A stretch of 64,000 bases of DNA from Hedera helix (Eukaryota; Streptophyta; Magnoliopsida; Apiales; Araliaceae), in the NCBI GenBank assembly GCA_947179155.2, contig OX359275.1, positions 41,029,898 through 41,093,897 of the forward strand, given 5' to 3'. The notes under the pieces were generated by a model. The model had not been told where the DNA came from. It made no database searches and was given only the letters and a program-made list of their open reading frames with translations. The position numbers were made by a program, and so were the translations under genes. Below are positions 13,021 to 23,494 of the stretch, in pieces. Every line of letters starts with the position of its first letter. Positions within the stretch are counted from its first letter, which is position 1.

Positions 13021-13480
13021 ACACCGAACAGATGTATCGCCTTTAACCTATTATATCGCCTTTCACCTATCATCTGTTCAACAAATATATCACATCTGTG
13101 CCCCCGGCCACAGATATTCACAACAGCTTGATTTTTGGATGATTAGAATGATATAAATGATGAACAGAAGAAATAGGATAACAATAAGTATCGGAAGTTT
13201 ACTTTGTACAGATTCAAATAATGTCCAAATTGTCAACATGATGTGGAGTGAAATTCAAGATCCACAGTTCAGAATAACGGGTACAATTCAATAGAAAGGT
13301 TCACGTAAATAGGAAGGTTCAGTTGAAATAATGAAGTTCAACTATTATGGAACATATAATATTTTCAGGAATTATAGAAGCAATAGTTCCATAATAAATT
13401 TCGATTTAGGAGTATGAAAGAAAATAATATCCCTTACCGTAGCAGGTTTGATTAACAAAAGGTGAAGGAAATTAATACAA

Positions 13481-13829
13481 AAGGTTATTCACCAACAGGC
13501 GGCAAACCGCTCCGTAAGGTTATTCCCACAATTTAATAGAATTTGAGTACAAAGAGTTATTCACCAAACAGGCGGCAATCCGCTCCGTAAGGTTATTCTC
13601 AGAGATTAATAATGAATGAATACGAAAGGTTATTCACCAACAGGCGGCAATCCGCTCCGTAAGGTTATTCCCACAATTTAATAGAATTTGAGTACAAAGA
13701 GTTATTCACCAAACAGGCGGCAATTCGCTCCGTAAGGTTATTCTCAGAGATTAATAATGAATGAATACGAAAGGTTATTCACCAACAGGCGGCAATCCGC
13801 TCCGTAAGGTTATTCCCACAATTTAATAC
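13481..13829 (+). repeat. Higher-order tandem repeat inside the solo LTR
   Basis: Five copies of a block GTTATTCACCAA..CAGGCGGCAATCCGCTCC..GTAAGGTTATTC occur, joined by two alternating spacers (CCCACAATTTAATAGAATTT and TCTCAGAGATTAATAATGAA types). This gives about 72-bp units arranged as a ~145-bp A-B-A-B-A pattern. Each block contains the small hairpin GCGGCAATCCGC. Confidence 0.9.
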
Positions 13830-14240
13830 ATGGAGATAAAAGGCACGTCTTATGAGTAAGGAAGAAACAATATTATTATCGAGAATCAAATAATCATAAT
13901 CCCTTACCATAGTATGTTTGAATAATGGAAGATGAAAAAGATGGTATCCCTTACCTCAACACGTGACTGGATATTGATTTAAATGAGGTTGATTAACTTG
14001 AACAGTACACGTATACTTATAGATCTTCACAAATACTCAAGATGACTTAAGCACACTTAGAGAGAACTTTCACAAGAAGTATTTAGAGAGAGAAAGAAAG
14101 AACAAGTAAGGAAGTTTATGAAAAATCCTTAAGTTAAGGCTTCTATTTATAGCCAAAAATCTTATCATTCATTTAATCTAAACCATTCATTTAAAGATCA
14201 TCTTTTAATCTACACCATCCATTTCAAATATTATATTATC

Positions 14241-14495
14241 TTTAATCTACACCATTCATTTCATATCACCTAATAATCACCTAACTTTATATTATAAACA
14301 AATCAATTTAATTATTCAACAATAATTCACACTTTAATCTACACCATTCATTTCATATCACCTAATAATCACCTAACTTTATATTATAAACAAATCAATT
14401 CAATTATTCAACAATAATTCACACTTTAATCTACACCATTCATTTCATATCACCTAATAATCACCTAACTTTATATTATAAACAAATAACTTTAT
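14241..14495 (+). repeat. Three-copy tandem repeat of 91-92 bp inside the solo LTR
   Basis: Units start TTTAATCTACACCATTCATT at about 14241, 14333 and 14424 and are almost identical. A degenerate copy precedes at about 14165-14225. Confidence 0.9.
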
Positions 14496-14639
14496 CAATT
14501 CAATTATTATGACTAATTGTTATAAATACAGTATAGTGAGCTCTTAGATATCAAGTCAATAAATTAATGAAATACAACTGTTTAAATAACATCATAATAG
14601 AGATAACAATAATGTAAAATAAAGCATACGTTACTGTGT

Positions 14640-14900
14640 AATGACAATTATTGATTCAATAATGTGAATTACTGTGCATATGTTACTGTGACAATTATTA
14701 GGTTCAATAATTTTAAAAACAGTGCAACAACAATTATTGACTCAATGATATAAAATACAGTGTAATGACAATTATTAAATCAATAATGCAAAATACTGTG
14801 TAACAACAATTATTGAATTGATAATATAAAATATTATGCAGTGACAATTATCGATGAAATGATGCGTAACAGTTACGGTGTCAATTATCAGACCAAAAAT
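14640..14900 (+). repeat. Degenerate short tandem repeats inside the solo LTR
   Basis: About five diverged units of 55-60 bp are built on GTGACAATTATTG..TCAATAAT..AAAATACTGTG. Confidence 0.6.
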
Positions 14901-15301
14901 ATGAGACACTATGCAATACCGTGTGTTACTGTAGAGTACCGAGTGCTACAGAAAATACCAATAACTATCGTATGCTACTATTCTTTTATCACCGGTATTT
15001 TAACAGTTCCGTTGACTATTTTTATTTAAAAAGGTTATTTCTGTCGTTTTCTATATCCGACAAATATTCCGATGTGGGGTCCACCAATAATTTGTTATTT
15101 CGGCGGCGTCGGACCAAACGAATATTCCCCGACCAAACGAATATTCCCCGACAAAGCGAATATTGTCCGACAAAATAAAATTTGCACATAACATCCTTAA
15201 CTTTTAACTTTATCGATTTAACCACTTACTGTTTCAAAAAAATATATATATGAAGAAGAATTAAATTTTGTATTTCATAAAATTCGGGGTCTTACATTAC
15301 A

Positions 15302-15456
15302 TGCACAATATCCCTAGTCCGCAGTATAATGTTGCGGATACCTGGATATTATACTGCGAACGATAACTATATAAACCATCAAATCTCAGCCTAGACGGCT
15401 AAGATATGTTGTAAGGATAATTCTATTTTTACAACGTTATCAATGGATAGGTCATC
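15302..15456 (-). repeat. Right terminal inverted repeat of the Mutator-like element
   Basis: Inverted partner of 10163-10318. It abuts the second copy of the 9-bp flanking duplication. Confidence 0.8.
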
Positions 15457-15465
15457 TTAAATATA

Positions 15466-16305
15466 TATTATGACTTATTTTTAGGACGGAGCATACTAAT
15501 GTAATAGCAGTATATATAATCGATCTACGTATATTATCAATTTGACACTAGGTTAGGAATATGCTAAATTCTTTTAGAGTGACTCTATAAGTGAGCTCAA
15601 TTAATTGTTCAAAAAAGAAACCCTAGATAAGATATGAACAATAAGAAAGCCGACCTAAAGAAGGGGTCAGGACATAGTTCAAATAACTAAGGTTATTGAA
15701 ACTGGTTTGCACATTTTTATTTTATACTCTGTTTTTTCACAAAAATAGCTTTATTTGTCAAAAATTAATACCATGTTGGATATTTTAAAAAAAATAAGAA
15801 ATTTTATATTCATTCATAATACTTTATTTTAATAACTATTTTTGCCTTTATAGGACCGTTACAAATCATATTTATAAATTTTTTATTGATCCATAATTCT
15901 TCTTAAGTGTAAATTATTGTAGTACTCATTCCTTTTTAAAATTAGAGATATAATTTAATTTTTGAGATCAAACGTCAATATATTAAACTTCTAATTGATG
16001 TGAAATAATTTAATTTTAGTCGATACAATTATTATAATTGTATAGTATATAACAAAAACTATTAAAGACAAAATTTATTGTATTCTAAATATTTACGAGT
16101 CATACCAATTTAAAAGTTTAATATGTTGTCATTTGGCCTAAAAATTTAAATTGTATATCTAATTTCAGAATGAATGGAGTACTTTATTAGGTTTATTATT
16201 AGAGTTTTATATAATTTTTTTTTTATAATTTGTAATTTTCCTACATCTATAAATAGATGTTTTTTTTATATGTAATCTATAGTGGTGGAAGAAAGAATGA
16301 AAAAA
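15466..16305. other. AT-rich intergenic DNA
   Basis: No gene or clear repeat structure is recognised. Confidence 0.5.
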
Positions 16306-16806
16306 TACAAGAAGATAAAGAATGAGCGGAGAAAATACTGATTCTCTATATATTTATATTATTTTTTCTAAGCTTATAAGTGGGCAAATAATGATATTGT
16401 GTGAAATTTCTACTTTTTCAGTTGTGCAAACTATAAATAAAGCTATAATAATGGTGGCAGGGTTGTTGTATCCGGGAGGCGACGTGTCAATATCTTTCTA
16501 CGTATACCGATTATAATCCGAGAGCAGACATGAATCGTCTTAAAGACAGCGACCTACAAGAAGATAAAGAATGAGCGGAGAAAATACTGATTCTCTCTAT
16601 ATTTATATTATTTTTTCTAAGCTTATAAGTGGGCAAAGAATGATATTGTGTGAAATTTCTACTTTTTCAGTTGTGCAAACTATAAATAAAGCTATAATAA
16701 TGGTGGCAGGGTTGTTGTATCCGGGAGGCGACATGTCAATATCTTTCTACGTATACCGATTATAATCCGAGAGCAGACATGAATCGTCTTAAAGACAGCG
16801 ACCTAC
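16306..16806 (+). repeat. Tandem duplication of a 249-bp unit
   Basis: Two nearly identical copies (16306-16554 and 16555-16803) both start TACAAGAAGATAAAGAATGA and end AAAGACAGCGACCTAC. Only a handful of substitutions separate them, so the duplication is recent. Each copy has a 64-codon ORF starting MSGENTDSLYIY with no recognised family. That ORF is probably incidental. Confidence 0.95.
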
Positions 16807-17382
16807 TCCGTACCTCAACCCAAGCCTTAATATTTTATTATTTGATGTGAGTAACATTTTTGTGACATATATTAAGGTAATCAAGCATTAGGTGAATAAA
16901 TATGAATATAAAATCTATTCTTATTCTAATTAAATTATATATATATATATCTCATTTTTATATATTTTGGACTTAATTCCAGCATACCAGAAGAAGAGTC
17001 TTGTTGCTTTATGTTGATACTGTAAAATGACATGATATCAAATTTAGTATCTAAATTCAGTTATCATGTAATCACTATCAAATTAGACACTCAATAAACA
17101 TAGAATAAACATGAAATAAAAATATATTTAAAAAATTTAGTGTGATATTTATTTATTTTTGGGTGGGAAGAGGGGAGTATATATAATCTAGTCAACTAAT
17201 TAAAACGAGGTAGAATTATTGAACATTATCGTGGCCTAATGAAATTTTTCAATGGAGGACTACTGCAAAAACTTTCAAATGATTCAAAAAATGGAGGGTG
17301 CTTGTGATTTTAAAATGGACCAATATTTTGAAAACTTAACATATCTCTGCACAAAAACAATATAATGTCACATTCTGATTTT

Positions 17383-17384
<2 letters not shown>

Positions 17385-17414
<30 letters not shown>
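17385..17414 (+). repeat. Poly(G) tract of 30 bases
   Basis: Thirty consecutive G residues follow a short T-run. This is very unusual in an AT-rich plant window. It could form G-quadruplexes, and its exact length is unreliable in sequencing. Confidence 0.9.
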
Positions 17415-17415
<1 letters not shown>

Positions 17416-18309
17416 GTGGTTGGGGGTTACAGTTATTAATAGACCTTACAGACCTTACAAAACAGTTGAAATGATTGGTTGCTCCACATATACATAATTC
17501 CCATTTAATTTTGTTACCTACCACAAACAAAATGGTGATATAAGGAGGGCTCGCCTCTTAAATTGTACTGGTACTTTAGTTTTTTATTCAAAAATAGCAG
17601 TCTTATTTTTAATGCATTCAATAAAGAGAGGTTCTATCTTAAAATTTAAATAAAAATAATTATATGATGTTTCAAATTATGCTATCGTTATTATTATTTA
17701 AATTAAATTAAGAGATCAGTAAGAAATAATGTCATGATTGGATATCCCTTCATGAGTACTTTTTATTTCGAGTATTACAAGCAAAATAATATTATGCAAA
17801 AATAAAAATCCGATTATGAATAAAGGTGTGGTCTTGTTCTTAAAAACGAGGATGAGTGATTGGTAGGTGGCAATGTGAAAGAGGTTAAACCACTTTGAAT
17901 TTTGGACACAAGACGAGACTTTTACCGGACACAGGACTGACGCTTCGGGGAATCTTATTGACTAAATGTTTGTGCAACAGACACATCAGTCATTTTTGGA
18001 CCCACATGGGCTTCATATATTACTGCATTACATACTAACCAAATGGGTCCATCTCATAGTACCTCATTGGCCCATTAGATTATAGCTGATTGTATCCTGA
18101 CTTTAGAACAATTTAAGTACTTTAAGTAGTCCCTTAGAGCAGGAGTAAAGTTATATGACCCTCAAGTTGGGCTTCAAAACTAAAATTAGCCGTGCTAGTC
18201 CAGCTTCAAAGGATTCTCCTCTAAGGGTAGAATGATGAATAAAACTGTTGCAGCATATTTTGTAACTATTTATGTAGATTAGACACAATGACGGACTCGT
18301 ATACAAATA

Positions 18310-18461
18310 GGAAATTAATATTTTTAAAGCACTTTTTGATATTTTTATATAAAAATCATCGTTATATGTTTATAATGACAGTTTTAACTGACATTATAAG
18401 TCTATAACAACGATTTTTATATGTAAAAATATAAAAAAATACTGTAAAAATATTAATTTTC
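18310..18461. mobile_element. MITE with 8-bp target duplication
   Basis: A 152-bp foldback. The left end is GGAAATTAATATTTTTAA and the right end, inverted, is GAAAATTAATATTTTTAC. The arms continue through a shared ATAAAAATC(A)TCGTTATA block to a centre near 18390. TACAAATA flanks both sides (18302-18309 and 18462-18469), the duplication size typical of hAT elements. Related foldbacks are at 58494-58608 and 60595-60713. Confidence 0.85.
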
Positions 18462-18469
18462 TACAAATA

Positions 18470-19123
18470 TTTACAGCTTTAGAAAGACATATCCGTTTTT
18501 GCTCTTTGCTGTAGTCTAACATTGTTTGGAAAACCAAATTAAACGAATATATGATACAAGTTGCAGACAAGTTATTGAGTAAAGCAATTGGTAACAGTAC
18601 TATTAAAATTTGATTCACTTGAACTGACCGACATATTGATATAAAAAGTGGAGTATTATTAGTTATACACGAATAAGTATAAATTAATAATAATTAAACA
18701 TAATATGAAACACTGTATATATTTTTATTATTGAAAAGTAAAAATTTTACACAAATTTTTGTATTAAATTTTAATTTTTTATAATAAAAATATATACAGT
18801 GTTTTATATTATGTTTGATTGTTGTTAATATAGTTAATCATCGTTTTCACAATCATGCAAGAGCATTATTGGATTTGAATCACAGTCCATTGCTCAGCAA
18901 ATAAATACACAATTCAACACCACAATTAATAAAATGACATTGACTGACTTCTGCCCACTTATCGACAAAATAACCTCACAATCCTCGATCAAAGAGTACT
19001 TACATGAATATATACAATAATTAGTATTCTTATATACCCCTTATACCCTTTTGACATATATCCGCACACAAGAAGTATATAACATATAGCTAGGGGCACA
19101 TACGTACACAATTACTTATTCAT

Positions 19124-19163
<40 letters not shown>

Positions 19164-19235
19164 TATGGACGGACTCCCAATTAATGGACAAAATATAGAT
19201 ACATAGATGGTTTAATAATCGGATGGGACGGAAGG
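18470..19235. other. Intergenic DNA downstream of the XTH gene
   Basis: AT-rich, with a (CA)n/(TA)n microsatellite at about 19123-19163. The XTH 3' untranslated region lies somewhere within about 19000-19235. No further gene is seen. Confidence 0.5.
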
Positions 19236-20527
19236 TTAGATGCCTGCCACACACTCGGTTGGGGCAACGGGGTAGCGCGATTTGTCGGTGCAGTAATCGT
19301 AAATCATGTGGTTCACGCGAACCCACCTGTATTTTCTAGCTTGCTCTGGGCTGAGTTGGGTGTAAGCAGCTCCCTCCCACCAGTTTCTGGAGTTAGTGGT
19401 ACAACTAGCTGGTCCAGGCACGGGGCATCCTTCAATGTCAAAGTCCTTGTAGTATGAATAAAATGGGGCTTTGCTCCAATCTATCTTCTCTAGTCCACCC
19501 CTTGTGGCCCAGTCATCTGCTTCCCATAATGTAGAGTACACTCCCATTGGTTGAGACTTTGGGAATGGTATCCCTTTAGCTTCATGGTTCTTGTATACCC
19601 TTATAGGTACATCATCCACAAAAAACCTATTTATATGAATACATGAGAAATATATATTATTATTTATTGCGTACTAGTGTTAAAAGGAATTTAAATTATA
19701 TAGTACGTGTTTTTTATTGTATTATAAATAACGAGTAAAGATATGGTTTAACTTACACAACTTGAACATGGTTCCACATAATGGTGTAAGTGTGGAAATC
19801 AAGTGCAGGATCAAACCAAAGATTAACCCTTTGTTCTCTATCACCCTTCCCATGAGCATACACATTTGTTTGGACTGTGGTAGGCTGTCCGCTACGATTC
19901 CCCAAGAACTCAAAATCTAGCTCATCGCGTATTGTATCCGTGTCCGAATTCATCTAATTAGAGGACCCAAATAAAGTCATTAATAACGTGTTATTTATTT
20001 AATCATTAGAATTTCAAATTGAAATCATAACAAATTAATAGCACATGGAATGGGTTATGAGTAGTGGAGCAACATACATAGAAGGCAGTGACAGTCCCAG
20101 CAGAGTCGCCGGGAACGAGTTTGATCTTCATGCTAACACGTCCAAACAAATATTGGCTTTTGGAGGCAAACCCACACCCTAATTCGTTAAAACAAAGTAC
20201 ATATATTAAATAATTCAATCAATTACAATGTAAAAAAAAACAGTGCGTAGGAGAGTATTGTTAAAACAAGAGGAAAAAGGAGATCACCCGGGCCATGCAT
20301 GAAAAGGTTGTACTTAAGTGCGTACCTGAATTTTGGTCAAGAACAAGCTGAATGGCTCGGCCTCCATCTATTTGCTTGATATGGGAATCGGACCACGTAA
20401 CGCGAAAGTCCTGCTGAAAAGTAGCAGGGCGACCCCAGGCGGAGGAGAATGAACAGCTAACGATAACATATAACAAAAGAGACACAGTAGCTCTATTTCT
20501 CAAACAAGGGTTTGCCAAGGTGCCCAT
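19236..20527 (-). CDS. XTH6: Xyloglucan endotransglucosylase/hydrolase (GH16), XTH6-like
   Basis: Cell-wall enzyme that cuts and religates xyloglucan during wall loosening and growth. Exons on the minus strand are 20527-20326, 20178-20078, 19953-19757 and 19626-19236, all GT..AG, giving 296 aa, a normal XTH length. I chose the ATG at 20527; an ATG 24 bp upstream, at 20551, is in the same frame. Residues 1 to ~32 form a hydrophobic signal peptide ending near SSAWG. The active site RDELDFEFLG is intact: Glu112 (nucleophile), Asp114 and Glu116 (acid/base). It is followed by the N-glycosylation site NRS at 120-122. Family blocks GCGFASK, LVPGDSAGTVTAFY and GVYSTLWEADDWAT are present. The C-terminal domain carries YDYCTDKSRYP. 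Closest to Arabidopsis XTH6 from memory. Confidence 0.95.
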
Positions 20528-20607
20528 ATTTGCGCTACACATATAATACAAATTTTGGACTAATTATATATTTGTGATGATGTAGAAGAATATAAGCCAC
20601 TCATGGG

Positions 20608-20617
20608 CTTTATATAG
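20608..20617 (-). promoter_or_regulatory. TATA box of the XTH gene
   Basis: CTATATAAAG on the minus strand, about 85 bp upstream of the start codon. It is a good match to the plant TATA consensus. Confidence 0.65.
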
Positions 20618-20869
20618 TGTACATAAATATATAGAGTGAGAAAGACGAGTACTACCCCAATTGTGAATTGATGCATGATCGATGGGGACTGCTACAATGA
20701 AATGAAAAGCTTTGCTTTCCCTACAGCTAATACCAAGCCGTCACTTGGACCCGCCATTTCTCTCTCTCTTTCTGTACCCAACCCCTATTATTGTTAGTAC
20801 CATCAATTCTTTCATTCATATCTTCCCGCCTATTCTTTTTAACTTATGCTAATACCATTTGTATTGCTC

Positions 20870-21190
20870 GGTAATTAACGGATCCAGTTAACTTCACAGG
20901 AAATTGAAAAATAGATCAATACAATGTTGACACGCAGGTCGGGAGGTAGTCTATCTCTACGTGTCAGTACTGTATTGGTCCATTTTTCAACTTACCATAA
21001 AGTTAACTTCATGTTAATCGGATCCGTAATTAAATAGACAAACTATCAAGTTAATTTCATGATAAGTTGGACAATAAACCAATACAGTGTTGACACGCAG
21101 GTCAGGGAGTGTTCTCCCTCTTTGCGTGTCAGCATTATATTAGTGTATTGTCCAACTTATCATAAAATTAATTTTATGCTAACCGGATCC
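20870..21190. repeat. Two adjacent foldbacks upstream of the XTH promoter
   Basis: Hairpin 1 (about 20872-21036) runs from TAATTAACGGATCC to the inverted GGATCCGTAATTA. Hairpin 2 (about 21045-21190) runs from AAGTTAATTTCATGATAAGT to its inverted partner and ends CCGGATCC. Both contain GTTGACACGCAGGTC on one arm and a CGTGTCAG inverted match on the other, so they are diverged duplicates. They are probably MITEs; duplications at the ends were not resolved. Confidence 0.75.
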
Positions 21191-21439
21191 TATACAATTA
21201 TATATTCTTCTAATATTAATTTTATTAATGTAGTGCAAGTTGGTACTCTTACATATTCATATATAGAAGCACCTAATGTTAAATGAGATCATTATTGGGA
21301 CATACATGGAGCGAATTAGTGCTACAAATTCGTATCATTTTTAGAAAGATAAGACATACATTACGAATAGTATAACTATGTACTGAACGTCTTAAGCTAA
21401 AAATATCATTCGTTTATACATAGCTTGGTGTTGGGTATT

Positions 21440-21890
21440 GTGATTCACATTTCATTTTCACTAAATCAATGTTTTGAAACTCGAAGCGGTTAAACTAAAA
21501 ATTGGTCCTATTTTCGGTTCAATTTGACCCGATTGAATTAATTTGGTCAAAATTCAGATTGAACCAGTTGACTACCGATAGTTCAGCTGGTAAAATTGTT
21601 GACTCATTGAACCAATTTTTAATTATTTTTTAATACTTTTGTGTACCAATTTTTTTTAAATATCAAAATTAACAATTTTTAGTATTATTTTAACACAAAT
21701 TCATTACATTTTAGTTTATCAAAAATGAGATGTTTTAAAATTTTATTATTAATAATATATATTTATTATATTTATGATATTACAAGTTCAATATCGATTT
21801 GATCATTGGTTGAATTGATAACTCATCCACTCGTTAACTTTTTCAATCCAATGACCTATTCGACTATAAAAATATTGCACTAGATTCTAA
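21440..21890. repeat. Dispersed repeat copy with GGTT(C/G)AA-rich sequence
   Basis: It begins near CAATGTTTTGAAACTCG and is rich in words such as GGTTCAATTTGACC, GAACCAGTTGAC and CATTGGTTGAATTGA. A similar stretch is at about 37092-37680. The pattern resembles an anonymous repeat widespread in dicot genomes. Boundaries are uncertain. Confidence 0.4.
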
Positions 21891-22174
21891 GCCGAGGACC
21901 AAAAAACTTTGAAGGGATTGATGATTGCACTTCTTAAATTAAGATTAATGATTTATTATATTACATCAAAAAAGAAGATTTTTTTCCTTGGAAATTGATA
22001 TTTCCACAAGTAAAGATAGAATCTCCATAAGTTTTTCTCACATGAATAGTAAATAAATTTCACACTTATGTGAAGAAAAAAATTGAAAAAATATTACATT
22101 TTATTTATGAAAATATCATTTTCTTTTTCCTTTGCCGTGCAAAATATACTCGTACATTTTGAGGTTGCTAGAAC

Positions 22175-23226
22175 TGTTGGAAATGGATTTGAAAACTAAA
22201 TAATTAGAGCATTTTTTAGCCTCAATTAATATGGGACCCAAACTCCAAAAATGTCGGGTCCATGTACCAACGCGTTCTCCTCCGCAAAGAGTATAACGTG
22301 GTATATTTATTTGTTCAAATCCATTAAGTATTGAATGGAAAATTGACTCCAAAATCATCTACTTGAAATATTTAAACTTGTCATAAATACCTTGTCCCTC
22401 ATAGAATAAATGAGGGAAAGGTGAAGGGTTTATATATGGGATAATTGCACAATGGGAAGGGCCCCAAGGGGCACCCCACTTTTGTGGAAGGGAGAGGACC
22501 TAGCTAAGGCTTGGTTTGAACACACGCGCGCGGCGCCGCCTGCCCGGCCTGGCCGGGTCGGGTCGGGTCGGGTCGGGTCGTGGGTCGTGGGTAACTGTAT
22601 ATAATTTTTTGGGCAAAATTTGTTTAAAGTTTTATTGCAAAAGCGGAAACAAAACTGTGTCGTTTTGAGACGCGCCTCTTCTGAACAGAAGCACCCTTCT
22701 GATAGACCCAAAACTACGTCGTTTTATGGCGCCTTTTCTGAACTGAAGCGCCCATTCTTATTGGTCCAAAACTACGTTGTTTTGACGAATGAATGCCATG
22801 CCAAAGGAGGTGTCCCTTCTGATCAGTCACAATTCATCCTATAAATAACCTGCCTGCGCTGCAATCATTCATTCATTCAATTCTAGAAATAACTTTCATT
22901 TTTCTGCATTCATCATATAGTCAGTTCGAGTATAAAGCATAGAAATTGAGTTCGAAGAATTCTTAATTTTGAAGTGCTTCTAATTAAGGATTGGAAATCC
23001 GGTTCATCTTGGGAAGTAATTATTCAAAAACCTTTTAGCACCAGTGAGGGAATAAATTTGCTTCAAGGAGACTTTGTGAATTCAAAGGACTCGGATTTAA
23101 TCTCTTCAAAAATTCAATCTCCTTTTTCCAAGTAAGTACACTGAACTTTCTAATTTTAATTTACTTACTTGATTTAGTAACTCTGTTATTGCATATTAAA
23201 TATTTATTATAGTTACGGGAAGTACA
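22175..23226 (+). repeat. 5' LTR of the Copia element
   Basis: 1052 bp, starting TGTTGGAAATGG and ending GGGAAGTACA. TATAAATA at 22840-22847 is a likely promoter. The U3 part holds a GGGTC run (22555-22590) and three copies of AAAACT(A/G)(C/T)GT(C/T)GTTTT. A G+C-rich patch (CGCGCGCGGCGCCG) precedes them. Confidence 0.95.
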
Positions 23227-23494
23227 ATCTTGAAGCAAATTTATCTCTTTCTGTAATTATAGTTTATTTAATATCATTATGTAATTGCTATATAAACCAA
23301 TTTGTTTAAGAAACTTGGTTTATTTTAAGTACAGATTATTCTGTTAAATTTTCTACAGAAATTTGTTTCGGTTTTTTGTTTTAATATTATATTATAATTA
23401 AAATTTATATATATATTATTGTACAAAACAGAAATTTATTTCTGTTTATCTCTCTTCTACATTTCTTAAATTACTTTCTGTTTGTGTAACAGAA

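Larger units (their letters stand above)
12300..15296. mobile_element. Solo LTR (about 3.0 kb) nested in the Mutator-like element
   Basis: The segment starts TGTGACGCCCCC and ends GGGGTCTTACA, so it has TG..CA termini, and is flanked by the 5-bp duplication TTACA (12295-12299 and 15297-15301). No gag-pol coding is present and no second LTR is found, so it reads as a solo LTR left by recombination. The length and the CCCC/GGGG-type ends suggest a large-LTR plant family, perhaps Ty3-type, but this is unproven. It contains three internal tandem arrays, described separately. Confidence 0.85.
10163..15456. mobile_element. Mutator-like element with long terminal inverted repeats, interrupted by a solo LTR
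   Basis: The left end (AATGATTGATCAATTG, then ACAACGTTGTAAAA and TTAGCCGTCTAAGCTGA) recurs inverted at the right end down to 15456. The terminal inverted repeats run about 150 bp (10163-10318 and 15302-15456). The 9-bp sequence TTAAATATA flanks both ends (10154-10162 and 15457-15465), the duplication length expected of Mutator transposition. Removing the nested solo LTR leaves about 2.3 kb. No transposase is present, so it is non-autonomous. The interior holds many copies of a GTCCGCAGTAT/ATACTGCGGAC palindrome and several foldback modules. Superfamily assignment rests on duplication length and long inverted repeats only. Confidence 0.8.

Noticed and set aside
22430..22711. 93-codon ORF on the minus strand of the LTR, and its mirror at 28343-28624
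   Set aside because: It lies wholly in the LTR U3 and is driven by the GGGTC repeat; it is not conserved in length between the two LTRs.
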